Shown: piece by piece, positions 42,996-54,460 of the stretch | Numbering within the stretch: the stretch's first letter is position 1 | Layout of the letters: each line of letters starts with the position of its first letter | Assembly (NCBI GenBank): GCA_022453515.1 | Contig: JAJNNY010000003.1 | Coordinates: 930,001 to 994,000 of the forward strand | Direction: 5' to 3' | Source: Astrocystis sublimbata | Taxonomy: Eukaryota; Ascomycota; Sordariomycetes; Xylariales; Xylariaceae | DNA length: 64,000 bases | Position numbers and translations under genes: made by a program | The notes under the pieces: generated by a model | What the model was told of the DNA's origin: nothing | Database searches by the model: none | What the model saw: only the letters and a program-made list of their open reading frames with translations

Positions 42996-45891
42996 ATTTC
43001 CATGGTAAGATGGTGTTGTCGATGAGCAACACTAGGTGGTGGCTGCTGTGCCGTCTCGAGGACATTTTAACTTGTCTCGCATGTCGCGCATGTCCACGGG
43101 TTGGTGCTGACATTGGTATTGGTGTCAGACGGCTCACGTCGTTCGTATCCAGATACATTAAATATGTACTCGTACCTCCCGAGTCTTAGCATTTGGCGAA
43201 ATTCCTCAATCTTGAAGTCATTGTTTCCTTCACCTACGCCACCACCACATACATCATCATAGCAGCAAGTGAAACACGAGGGTTCGTGACTGGCAGCCAG
43301 CCGGTAATCATTTGTAGGTACGTACCTAGAACGCATGAAACACGAAACCTCAAGTCACCCGCCGAGAAAGAGCTGGCCCTTCGACTCTTGTTTGGTCTGT
43401 GACAATACATGTTTGGAGGGCGCGACCGTGGCCAATAGCGTCCCACAAAAGGTGACATCCTCATTTCGTCTCGGGGCTTACCCGCTGCACTGCCACCCTC
43501 GGCTTGTTCGTCTTTTGCCTGCCATGCCTGCCAGGCCTGCGTCGAGCCGCCCGGCTTGCGGCACGTTCTGCGCGGGCCTGGTCGCGCTCCGTGGCACCGT
43601 GACAAGCACTGTCAAGAGCACTGTTTCTAATCTAGCTAGCTCAACTAGTGCCTAAGCGCTGTCCATCACTGCCAATCATCATATGCGTAAAACACGATGG
43701 TCCTTTTCGAAAGACACTTGAGCGAAACTCGACCTCTTATTCAGAAGCTCGAGGGCCAAAAAGTTCCCAAAAGCTGAGAATACCTCACCACGGCTTATTA
43801 CTCACCTCTTAACATTGTTTCCCTCACACGTGCCAAATAATGTCGTCACGCAGGCGAGGCGGGCATACGGGTCTTCTGCGACATTGTCAAGTCTTTCCAA
43901 GGACGACATACCCGCTCGAGCCGCTCGTGCTTAGTAGAGCTTCAGTGAATCCCATCTGAACGACGTCAGCCGAAGTCATCTGCAAATGTACACCTACGTA
44001 GATCATGGGTAAAACAAACGCATGCACGATTCTCGAAGCAAAGTCAAAAAAAGAGAGCACGCATCGTTGGCTGTGAATATAGAGTGATCTATTAATGTTT
44101 CTGCCAAGCACGGGTCAAGGTTCCCAGGCCCCCCAGACCCCCAGAGCTCGGGACGGGTTTGAGATGTAGTTCCGGCTTCCGGCTCGAGCCCAAGCATTAC
44201 ACTCACAGCGCCCCCACGGGTTTCAAGACGGAACTTTTATCGTGCATAGCATAGCATGAGTATAAGGTAGAGTGCCGGTGCTGCGGCCCAATGATCTACG
44301 TCTTGCTCAAGGGGGTATCGAGTAGATGCTCTTACCCGGGTGCCCGGGGGACCGGGGGCATTGTCGAACAGACGGCGACATCTCCCTATTGCTGATATAA
44401 ACGCCCAGATACATAGTTCCGACAAGTGTGTTAAGCTGTCAACGGTTCTTGCTTGTTGTCAAGCCCCAACCTGTTGGTTTGTCTATGATAAGTAGGAATA
44501 TTTTCACTGGCTGTTGATACATGCTATCAATACTGGAAACGGCAAGTTAGGAGAGTGTCGAACGATGCGGCGGACAGCAGCGCGCGCGACCGGAGCTCGG
44601 AGTATAAAACCAAGGCAAGTTCTCTCGATGTCCGGCATGTTGTCCGAGACATGGGTAGCTCAGGGTCGTCGTGAAAGCAAACTACGGTTCGTTCGTGCCT
44701 CCGCTCTGACCAGGTCGTGCGTGGATCGTTAGTTGTAGCTCCCGGTACAAGTCGCCCCGAATCCCTTCCATATGATTCACATTCTACGAGGGATTGGGGG
44801 AAATTCATGGTGATGATGGGAGTCGTGTGAGGCGATGAAATATAAATTTGTTCAGCCCAAGCACGTAGTCCGGAACCCGTCACGAAATGTACTCGCGCAG
44901 TCCGGCTCGTCTAATTGTAATATTTTGTTTCAATTTCTCTGCGCACCATACATAATCCTGTGTCAAGATCACATATATAACTCGGCGGCGATGTTGTTCT
45001 TCGAAGTTATGAACGTCCTGAGGCGTTTACTCCTCGCCACAAGAGCCGTAACCGCGAGCAGCGGGCCGTCGCGCGTAACCTGCACGTTTCTCCAAGCTTG
45101 CCTGTAACTGCGGGACGCATCCTCATGTAACTAAATCCCCATCACCGTCACCGCCGTCGCCTGCGCCTGCGTCTGCATCTGCATAATGCAAGCTGCCCAT
45201 CTGACGAGCGCACGGGGAACCCAAGGACCTGGAACTAACGACCAATCTGTGCGTGTATCAGGCCATGTCATGGACGATGCTTGGAAACAGGGTTTCGCCA
45301 ACTCCTATGCAGTGAACAAGAAAATTTGAGATATCAACATCAAAGAGGATACGGAAATTGGGAGAAATGCAGCATGCGGACACCGTAACAAACACTAGTT
45401 TGTAGATGCCCTCGTAGAATCACCTCACCCACATGCGCCGTGATCTGGTCGCGTCAACAAGCCCTCCAGTCATGAACATGGCAAGTTGAGTAAAACGTGT
45501 ATATCATCACTGCGTGGGTATGGCAGACTGTGGTACTCGTAATAATCCGACTTCAGTGATGCCATTACGGCAACGCCGTCTCATCCCATGGAAAGTATGT
45601 GTAAGAGATATTATATTTGTATCCTCTATAATGGCCACTGATGTAAAGTAAGATGTTTAATGCTCTCAGATGCTCTAATCTTCACGAATAAAAATACCCT
45701 CCCGTGACAACTCGCCACGACGTACTTCCCATGCATCAACTTTCTAATCTCGCTCTAAACCACAGATGGCTGTATGCGACAAACGCTCTTTCTTCACTTT
45801 ATCTCAGCTATACCATCGCCCCCAAGCGCCGCAAGACATCCGTCTTGTTTATAGTCGGTAACTCTTCTTTAGACTGCTAGTGGCCGTAGCT

Positions 45892-48800
45892 TTATTCCGC
45901 CACGTCGAATATTTTTTCGACACCCTTCCATTCGCCCTTGCCCCGTTCTTCCCAATAACTGTCCTTGCCGCCCCTGAACCGCCAGAGCTCTTCACCCTCT
46001 GGTGTGTCAGCGACCTTGTAGAACCATTTTGGCTTGTGCTCTTCTTCCTTCTCTTCCAGCTCTCTCCGTCGCCCGCGTTGACCTTCCTCCAGTTTGACTT
46101 TCCATGTCTCAGCATCATCGAGCTTTCCTTGCTCGGCCAGCCGCTGATCTTGGCGAAGTCTGGTATCAGTTGGAGGAAGGCGATCTCGTTCTACGTCGGT
46201 GATTTCGTTCAAGCTCGCGGCGAACGTCGTCATGCCATAGGTATTGGTCGCGTTGGGGACTAGTTGACCAGCTTTCCAAATGTCTTGCCCAGTGCTTTTG
46301 CCTCCTTCGACCACTTGCAGTGACTTAGTCCATGTTCCTGTGAGACCAACGCCAATGGCGGCGCCATCAGGCGCGAAAGTATCTACCTGGACGTCTTCAC
46401 AGCGCCCGCCAAACATGCCTTTAGTCTTGAACTCCACATTGGCTTTGGCCCCGGTCGACTCGTTCGAAACAGTCATGGTGCCAACAGGCTCGACGTATTT
46501 CTCGCCCACCACGACGTTTCGTAGAAACATGGTGCCGATGGTCCAAGAATAGACCTCATCGCTGCCATCAGAGAGGCGCAACACCAAGCGGACGCGTCCA
46601 TCTGTGGTAATCTCGGCGCTTTTGCCCCAGAACTTCTGGCCAGGGGCCGGACTCTGAGCCAGTGACCAGTTCTCCGCGTCAGCTTGCATAGCCAGCCGGA
46701 CTGGCCGATGCGTGACCTTCTCCACAAGCAGACGAAAGCCACCAGGCACTTCGCCGTCAGTACGAAGAAGCTCAAATGTTTCACCTAGAAGAGGATTGAA
46801 TGGTTTCCGCATGGCTCGCTCCTTCGCACGGTTGATACTGAAAGATGAGATAGCAAATGCCGTGACAAAAAGCAGCCTGTCTCTCGGGAATTTCTGCTGA
46901 GCCGCTTGGTCGAGGAGTTGTGCGTATTCTAGTTGTTCTGCTACTCTCTGGAGCATGGAAGTTGGCTCATTGGCTGAAACCGGCATACTGATTGTACTAA
47001 GATCCTTGCCGACGTTCTTACGGAAAAAGGCGATGAGGCTAGGCGGAGGGACAGTAGCCGGAGGGATTGTGTTACGACGCTCAACAGCTATGTCAACGGG
47101 AAGAGGGTGTAGAGTTTTTGGCCTTATTGGGTAGAGAGCGGCCGCTCCGCTCTTGTCGGCCAATTCTGTGTCACTCTCAATGGAAGATATTGACGAGACG
47201 TCGTTGAGGGAAGCCTCATCCGCTACCGATTCGGGAGACTCAGCATCGCTCTCACGACGGTCAATAACCAAGACATTAGAGCTATTGCTAGGTTCTCCTG
47301 CCTCGGCATCGAAGAACTCATCGGCAGACAGAGACGACTCCATACTTTTTCTTGCTGTAGGGGCCCGGGACAAAGGAGACCGGCGTTTTTTGCTATTAGA
47401 AACAACATTGGTGAAGTCGGCCACGACAAGATCCAAATCGTTGAGAAGTGCGGTGCAATGCTCCTCCGTGCTTCTCTCACCTGGCCCGCCACCTTTGGAT
47501 AAGCGTTTTGAATTTGTGCCATTGGGCTTTGTGGTAGCTGCAGAGCTTGGCATCGGCACGGCTAGCGACGACGACACTGCGGGTGCCAAAGATGAGGGCG
47601 TTAGAAGCGTAGCACTGGATTTCCTTTTCCAAAATGACCGCCTCTCGGGCAGTGGCGGAGTAAAGTAGTTGTCACCTTCTTCCGATATGGCTGCGCTGCT
47701 AGGTGAGAGATGTGAGCTCACAGGGCGTTGCGGCTGCTTCTCAGCAGCCATGTCCTTAACGAGTCGGCGAAGGGCATCCCTCGTTCCCGCGATGCGACTC
47801 ACAAGGGCCTCGACCTGTTGCCAATCACGATCCTCCTCTTGTTGGGTGTTGAGGGAGGGTGGATACTGGGAAGGAGGCACGGAGAGTCTTTCACGGTTCG
47901 CCGGACTCAGTTCGGGCGTCGGCTCAACGCCCCGCGCAACCCTACTAGCCCTCTCGAGTGCCTGCGCCCATTCTCTAAATTCCTTGTCGTTGGCGGCGCG
48001 AAGATGCCATATCTCAGCACCGGAATCGATGCTGATCTCCCGTCTTCGCTCATCGGCAGCAATGGCAGCCAGACCAAGGGGTACGGCGCCCCTCAAGGCC
48101 GAGCTATTCCGATTGTGGTAGTAAGAAAGCGTGCACGAGGAAAAGTCCAGAGAGAAGAAGCGGCGAGCGTGGCCTTGGCCCCTTTTCCTCCGTCTCTTGT
48201 GCAAGGTACCGGTGTGGTAAGCGGCAGAACCTGGTGCCTCGCCTCGCACAGCACTTAGCACAGCGCCTTCTCCCCCGGCATGGCTCTGGAGGCTCTCGGC
48301 AGAGTCGGCGGCAGCGGCACTCAGGTGCGGACTAGGCTTCCCTAAGCTTGTCCTGCTCGTCGAGGCGGAGGGAGCTGCCTGCATGTTGGGCAGATAATGG
48401 GCGCCCTGGGGCGGTGCGTCGGTAGGGTAGGTGAGTATGACGACAGTAGCCGTCTTGGAGATCTGCTTGGAGAAGGTGTTGTCGAAGATCAAGCCGAACA
48501 TGCCGCCGTGGTCAGGGGCAACGTTGTGGGTGCCCATAGACACCTTGTCTGCCTCGCATTTGCCGTGCCATTTCACTAGGATGAAGCCCTTGCTGGCCAG
48601 CTGCTCACGGGCGGTACTGGCATCATTTTTGGCGGAACGGCTGGCCTTGCCGCTGAGCGCTTCGGAGCCATCGAGTTGTTCGAGCGAGTTGTCGACATCA
48701 CCGGGGCCGGAATGGTACTTGGTAGCGCCCGAGCCGGGGTGCTTGACGATGCCAAAGTTTCTGCGAGGGGCGAAGGCGCGTGGGTTAGCGATGTCCGTGG

Positions 48801-49030
48801 AATGTGTAAGAGCCGAAGCTTGGGTAAGGGGCCGTCTTTACATGGACTTCTTGTCTGGTTGGATACTCCACGACAGAGTGTGGCCTTCCTCGACCTTGAC
48901 CCATCGCACAACATAAGACTGCAAGACACGACTGTCAGCAAGGCCGGATGCGACCGTCCAATGCGATGGATGCCTGGCCAGAGTCTCGGCGTACCTTGCT
49001 ATGGATCTCGAGGCGTTCTATCCCGGCCAT
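45892..49030 (-). CDS. OSH3: Oxysterol-binding protein homologue Osh3
   Basis: Three exons, 49030-48995, 48918-48842 and 48760-45892, join in frame to 993 residues. The first exon is short (MAGIERLEIHSK). The N-terminal 140 residues form a GOLD domain: WVKVEEGHTLSWSIQPDKKS, then ILVKWHGK and VVILTYPTDAPP. A PH domain spans about 215-310 (HTGTLHKRRRKRG, ARRFFSLDFSSCTLSYY). A FFAT motif, EFFDAEA, lies at 519-525 and would bind the ER protein VAP/Scs2. The C-terminal ligand-binding ORD runs about 600-985 and contains NPLLGETFELLRTDG. Its fingerprint reads EKVTHRP (His722-Arg723) where most family members have a double His. The arrangement GOLD-PH-FFAT-ORD is specific to Osh3, which works at ER-plasma membrane contacts in phosphoinositide regulation. 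Confidence 0.93.
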
Positions 49031-49470
49031 GTTCGATGTCTGAGGCGCGAGCCGACGTCGAGACGTGCAGATGTGCAGATGGGCGGAAGGACGAATGGGC
49101 GAGGCGGGCGGTTACGTCAGGGGGGAAACGTGCGCTTCCATTCCCCGACGATATGTACGGTAGTAGTAGGGGTTCGAGGGCTGTAGTAGCAGGCGTATTA
49201 TAGTGGCGAGAGTGGATATGTGTGTAGGGAGTGGTGGTCGGGCTCGACCCGGTGTTCGACGCAGCAGGGAGGCTCGGGAGATGGGGAGATATCAAGGATT
49301 CAAGGAGTAGTACAAGGAGTACGTAGTGGTACGGTGCATATGTGCCTGGTAACGACTAGTACTAGCGAGGCAATCTCGACTCGCTGGAAATGAAAGAAAA
49401 CAACCTGGCTGGATGGTGGATCGATCGAACGCTTGCTTGGTGGGTGAGAAAAGGACAGTTATAGCCTCAA

Positions 49471-49506
49471 ACGAGGGACAATGGACAATAGACGAGGGAC
49501 AATGGA
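49471..49506. repeat. 15-bp direct repeat with 6-bp spacer
   Basis: ACGAGGGACAATGGA occurs at 49471-49485 and again at 49492-49506, upstream of OSH3. Confidence 0.7.
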
Positions 49507-50462
49507 GGAGGAGGAAGGAGCATGCCTGCAGGCAGCAGTCAATCTGACTTCAAACCTTGGAAGCTGACAACTTGGCCTGCTTGACGTCGGGATGTACACA
49601 GCAAGTATCCCCCAGAGAAACGTGACGGTGCCGACCATCCGGGACTGGTCTTTGTCCCTGTCAATCCCGCCAAATCCACTAAAAGGACGCTAGCGATCTG
49701 CCAATGCAGAAGTACCTACAGACTTGAGCTACCAGCACTCTATCTTGAACAACCTTGGAACTTAGTAGTCCTGTTTCGAGTCTTGCTCGGGTTAACCCTT
49801 CAACCCACCCGTTCATTCTCACCGAGGGAATTCACCAAGACTCCATCCATACAAGTTCATCAGCCACATGGATAAGAGGTATATTGGTGCTTGTGACAAG
49901 CCATATCCTACCACACCATGGACCCATACATCTGGCAAATAACTTCAATGTTTGTATGAATAAGCTGAGACATTATTACGTTGGCTTGAAACATCACTGC
50001 TGCCGACTAATGTTAACGTATCGCCCGAGTAAATTCAAATGCCCCTCTTTCTCAACGTGAGTAGCCTCCCAGCAAGAAGATGAGCCCAGATTGCTCAAAA
50101 TAGTCTCGATCTATGAATATGTATCTCAAAGGGTGCGTAAATGAGGCTGTGCAAGTGGATGGCCAACCCTCGTGAACCTTGCAACTCACTCCTTTGTGCT
50201 GGATGCACTGCCACACAATCCATCTGGTTGTCTAGTCTCTACATTCAATGGTTCCCTTCTATGCGATTGATCATGGCCCCAGAAACCAGTATCATGGGAA
50301 TGGATACCTGATAGCTAACCTTGGAGTAGAAGCTGTGGACACTAAGTAGGCTTAGGGCTACCGAACGACTCGCGTATCAGTGAGAAAGACATCAATGAAG
50401 GGGAACATCGCGAGCGAAGCTCATTAACCTGGTATGACTATTTACCTGCCTCGAGCCACTGC

Positions 50463-50624
50463 AAGTGGTTCCGATTCGCAACTAGTAGTGGGCGGGAAAC
50501 CCGGGCTTTTGCTTAGACAATACTCGAGAAAGACAACATGGTGACGTTGAAGGGCAAACTGGAAGCCCTGAATAGCAGCCTAAATCTCGCCCTTGAAACC
50601 GTCAATCTGTTCGTCAAATTCACA
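50463..50624 (+). pseudogene. Possible degraded STAND-protein coding relic
   Basis: A plus-strand frame reads FATSSGRETRAFA, then a TAG, then TILEKDNMVTLKGKLEAL followed by NSSLNLALETVN. The second part resembles the end of the N-terminal domain in fungal STAND/NACHT (NLR-like) proteins, where a helix of the form LExxKxSLxLAL occurs. The TAG could derive from a TGG by the transition favoured in repeat-induced mutation. There is no start, no further domain, and the flanks are AT-rich. Identity is tentative. Confidence 0.3.
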
Positions 50625-51502
50625 TATACCTAATATCTGTAGATTCTCTAACTACTCACCAGACTATTCATCAGACCACGAGACTAGCGACGGTCCAGAT
50701 ATTAGCGTTCAACCACTTGGCACTAAAGGATTCGACACGAAAGAATTCTATGCCTGAAGTTAATATGTTATATTAATAATCGAATACCATTGCACTATCT
50801 GCGACGCAATTTTCATAGCTTGGAGCTCATTCTGGTGAAAAACATAGACTAGTACCAATGAATAGCTCCTAATGAAGATTTAGACAGATAGTTATTTATA
50901 ATGCCGTCAATTTACTGCAAGGGCCGTAATATGGTTTCACTGGGCATCCCGCAATCATCGACTACTTATCTACAAAGCCATACAACCATAGCCATTTCTC
51001 ATTGAACTGCTGTGAGGTATTTCGACATTTTTCATAGCTGAAATAATAGTTATTATGTGTCTATGGAAGTTTCCCTTTTTTTCTCACAGACTTATAAATG
51101 AGAAGCTGGAGAACTTGAATCGTTAACCAAAATCAGGTGACGGCCGACTGACTTCTAGTGCGTATCTAGGTACGCCTTCGTTCTATCGTCAAAGTAGCGT
51201 AACATATATTACTGATATTATCTTCCTCTTCGTAATCTCAATTTTCTTGGAGAGATATCTATAAACTCACTCCATTGTTATAAGCATCTCATTTTCAATC
51301 TGAAATTCAGCCGATACTCAATTACTTTATCAACTATGTGAGTCCCAATCTGTTGCGAGGCGGGAACATCCATGGTAAATCTCTCGCCTGGTGAGAGGCG
51401 TGAACAACAAACAACCTTCAATCATCAAGTATCCAATCCAGATAGTGAGGTCTTGAAGACCATGCACTCGTCCCATCATAGCGGTGTCTAAAACCTGTAG
51501 AC

Positions 51503-52593
51503 TCAAGACACATACTCGCCCTGGAACCATGCCCCTCCTTCGTCTTGGGCCTCTTCACGAATCTTGCCATCATCAGCCTGATAGAAGATCCTCTGTTCAG
51601 CTCCCGTCTTCCACTCAAGGGCTGCAACGCGCCTTCCAGGCCGCAGCGGCCCAAGGACGGGCCCCATGGGCATCCATCCACCATCGTTCTGATACGCGGA
51701 AATCTTGCCGCTTGGATCCTGTACGTAGATTCGCAGGTGCCGACCAGCATTAGAATCGCACCATGCCGCGGCGCTGATCGAGGCGTAAGGGGCAATGTCT
51801 CCCAGATTGAATTCGCCTGTGTCGTACCGACGTTAGACTGGAATAAAATACAAATTCCCAACTAAGACACCCCTATAATTACTTACCTGCGAACCATTGA
51901 GACTTCTCGTAACAGTGTTCCTTGACAGTTGAGTCGGGGGCAAGGTAGTACACGCGCAGACGGTCCTCGGTGGTGTCCCAGCGCGTAGCAGCTAGACTGG
52001 ACCCAGTTTGGGCAGTAGGGAGGACTGCCCCCTTGCTTCAGCCACTGTTTACGTTATATGTATACTCCTGGATCTTATCATTGGATTCTTCTCTTCTGTT
52101 AGCTGGACGGGACTCAAGAAATCAGGGCCAAAACTGTGATTACCTTGGGCAAATACTCTGATATTGTCCTCATGGACGCAGTATATGGCGGCAACCTTTG
52201 AGGCCTCGGCAACGCGGAATCTCGATTTGGCCAGAGAACCCGGGTACCAGCCGCTCTGTTGGGACGAGTAGCAATACTCCTCGAGCAGGTTGTCTACCGA
52301 GACGCAGTAGACGCGGACCTATGTCGTTGAGTTCACGTGAGTTGCAAGTCTAGGTATATGTAAGGAGTTAGGTGCATAGTACATACAGCATTGCCTGAAT
52401 CAAAGCTGATAGCGGCTAGAGGACTCGCCGGCTTGGCTTTGAAAGTCGGGGTGGTTGTGTGCTTCCATCCCGAGACAAGGTGGATGGATTCACGTACCAC
52501 CCCCTCGGTATCTTGGTAGTAGACCTTGCACTCATACTCGCCTGTAGCAGTGATGGCAACGTCCGTCCCATCTCGAGGTGAAGCGCCAGGCAT
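51503..52593 (-). pseudogene. Fucose-specific (AAL-type) lectin gene with in-frame stop
   Basis: Four exons on the minus strand, 52593-52387, 52318-52144, 52087-51887 and 51816-51503, all with GT..AG introns. The reading shows repeated beta-propeller blades of the Aleuria aurantia lectin family, each with a core like VRVYCV...LLEEYCY or LRVYYLAPD...VKEHCY, followed by a WYPG or WFAG turn. If translated through, the span is 298 codons, close to the 310-315 usual for the family. However, codon 144 is a TGA (52040-52038) at a position where the blade pattern expects Trp, so the chain would stop halfway. Fucose lectins of this group are cytosolic or secreted carbohydrate-binding proteins involved in defence or host contact. 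The gene is otherwise well preserved, so loss is recent, or the base is a sequencing error, or a rare readthrough occurs. Confidence 0.78.
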
Positions 52594-53648
52594 GTTGGAA
52601 TACTTGTCAGACTTTTGTCTAGCAGTTTGAACAACAAATGTCGATGATGGACAATACGGTCGAGATAGAATGGGTAAGATTAATGGTAGTAATGATTGGT
52701 GAGGAGTTTCGTAATTTGGGACCCTTTGAAGGGGGAATGGGCCCCCCTTTAAGTATTCAAATCGGGATGTGGTATCAGACCATCACAGATGATCTGCTGC
52801 CAATGGCAATTCCAAAGGAATTCCTCGCAAAGGCTTGCATGTTCCAAAGTCTACCGTATGATTCACGAGAAGACTCACAGCTCGCCTTGGTAGGTGTCCA
52901 GTTTGGGTATTAGATCTGACCAGTTCTGCTTAATGTGATAAGAGACGCTGCGGTACCCGCATTAGGACGGTATGAGACATGTCACGTCGGTGGCTAGCTG
53001 AACATGTATACTATTTCTATGCAGCACATTCTTATGACAGGTATACTCATATGTCGGTTGGGTACGCCAGGCAACGCAGTAGGTGAAGCAATGTGTATTG
53101 CATCACACGTCACCCCATCGATGTTGTCCTGCTTAGTAAGGGGTGCGAGACACTGCTTGTCCCAGCAATGGTTTACGTACAGCACATATATTCCTACCTC
53201 TAGAATGTGATGGATTACGAATCAGTAGGAAGAAGAAAAGCTTGGAGCTGTAGTCCCTTTGGCTGGCTAACATGCTTCTGTACCATGCAGCAGCATATGT
53301 GAAGCTCCAAGAACCCCTCAAGGCTAGATCTCTTGAGCACAATCAAGCTATAAGACATGGTCCCTTCTGTGGCTGGCTGGATGAGCTCGAAAGCGACACT
53401 TGCATGGTCAATCCGATGCTGTGTATGGTTTCAATGCATACCTACCGAGTATGTCTGGATCACTGGTGCGGACCTTCGCAGATCGCGACAGGCGGTGTGC
53501 AACGCAGGCATGAAATACACTTAGGCGTCGTCACAGGGGCATGTATCGTGTGGTATTTACTTGGCCGTGAACTTCAATTCCCGGGATATCTCGCAAGACC
53601 ACCATCTCGAGATGAGTCAAAATGAGTAATACGCGCTGGGCATAGACA
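52594..53648. other. Intergenic, no gene seen
   Basis: Plus-strand frames at 52638-52913 and 53272-53625 are open for 91 and 117 codons but have no recognisable domain and no consistent codon pattern. Confidence 0.4.
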
Positions 53649-53880
53649 CTTCATATCGCGGCGAGCGCCCTTGCAATTGTTGAGCTATCAACGAATGCCA
53701 TCTCGCGATGTTTACATTACCCCCGGGCCGTCGAGCCTGAAAAGGATGACCTCGAACGACTTATTCAGGAAGTCACAAACTAGAACACAGTTGCGAAAAA
53801 CCTTCAGGACTGCTTGGACGGCCCTCATGAAACGGGGCTGCAGACATCTCTGAACCTGCGCGGCGCCCTCGAGGTCGGCC
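53649..53880 (+). pseudogene. Relic of a fungal STAND/NLR-type N-terminal domain
   Basis: The frame beginning at 53649 reads HIAASALAIVELSTNAISRC, then LHYPRAVEPEKDDLERLIQE and VTN, a TAG, and NTVAKNLQDCLDGPHETGLQ with TSLNLRGALEVGQ. This is the pattern of the N-terminal helical domain found in fungal STAND proteins (NACHT or NB-ARC with ankyrin, TPR or WD repeats), where ASxxAVxxL is followed by a helix of alternating Leu and Glu and the LxTSxxLRxAL element. The in-frame TAG and the missing start, nucleotide-binding domain and repeats show a dead fragment. Such proteins act in non-self recognition. The sequence is far from any other piece. Confidence 0.65.
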
Positions 53881-54460
53881 AACCCCAGCCAGTAACGCGA
53901 AGATGATAAAAGTGCCGTTAAAAATCAAGCACCATCTGGTAATATATGATAGCTATTACAGGTTTAAGCAGAATGTTCATCATAGGCTTGTGTAAACCTT
54001 TTATTCATTATTCACATCACATGCCCAGCTTGGAAGGCTATTCGAATACGTGAACTCCAGGCAAGAGACGCCAAACGATGACACCATTCATGTCCCGTCC
54101 TTGAAATGGCCATTCAATAGCAAAGAGTTGAAGATATTTTATAAAGTATTTTGTTGCTCAGCGGAGTCTAGCATGGCAGACAACTAGTCAACCCCAGTGC
54201 TGTAAAAATACCATTGCATTCTTCCCACTGATTCTAATGCTATCCCTCCGTTTTCATCCAACCTGGGAGAAGAGTACCGGCACTGAAGCCACCCGTGTTC
54301 CGAAAACTGCCAAGTCCTCGATTCTGATAGGGCCTCTTTCTAGCACTCTTAGGGTAATTAGCACAATTTATCTCGTAAATATACACAGGTAATTATTATC
54401 GAATTCGTAAGTAAAAGCCGCCATGGTCTGCTAGAAGGTGACGTGCAAATTGCCCCTTCT
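53881..54460. other. Intergenic, no gene seen
   Basis: AT-richer stretch between the STAND relic and the 3' end of SPT6. It includes SPT6's 3' untranslated region. Confidence 0.5.

Larger units (their letters stand above)
40985..45891. other. 4.9 kb gene-poor interval upstream of FLC
   Basis: The longest space in the window. Only short frames are present, overlapping on both strands, without domains or good splice sites. It holds small tandem repeats (41651-41673 and 42971-42995) and TACCTAGGTA-type palindromes (42269-42278). It includes the FLC promoter on its left side and the 3' flank of OSH3 on its right. Confidence 0.45.
49031..51502. other. Gene-poor region, AT-rich after 50.5 kb
   Basis: No intact gene. 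A 15-bp direct repeat lies at 49471-49506. From about 50.5 to 51.3 kb the sequence becomes strongly AT-rich. A short degraded coding relic at about 50500-50620 is described separately. Confidence 0.45.

Noticed and set aside
53272..53625. Plus-strand frame of 117 codons
   Set aside because: No domain, no promoter or splice support, and it lies in a decayed region.
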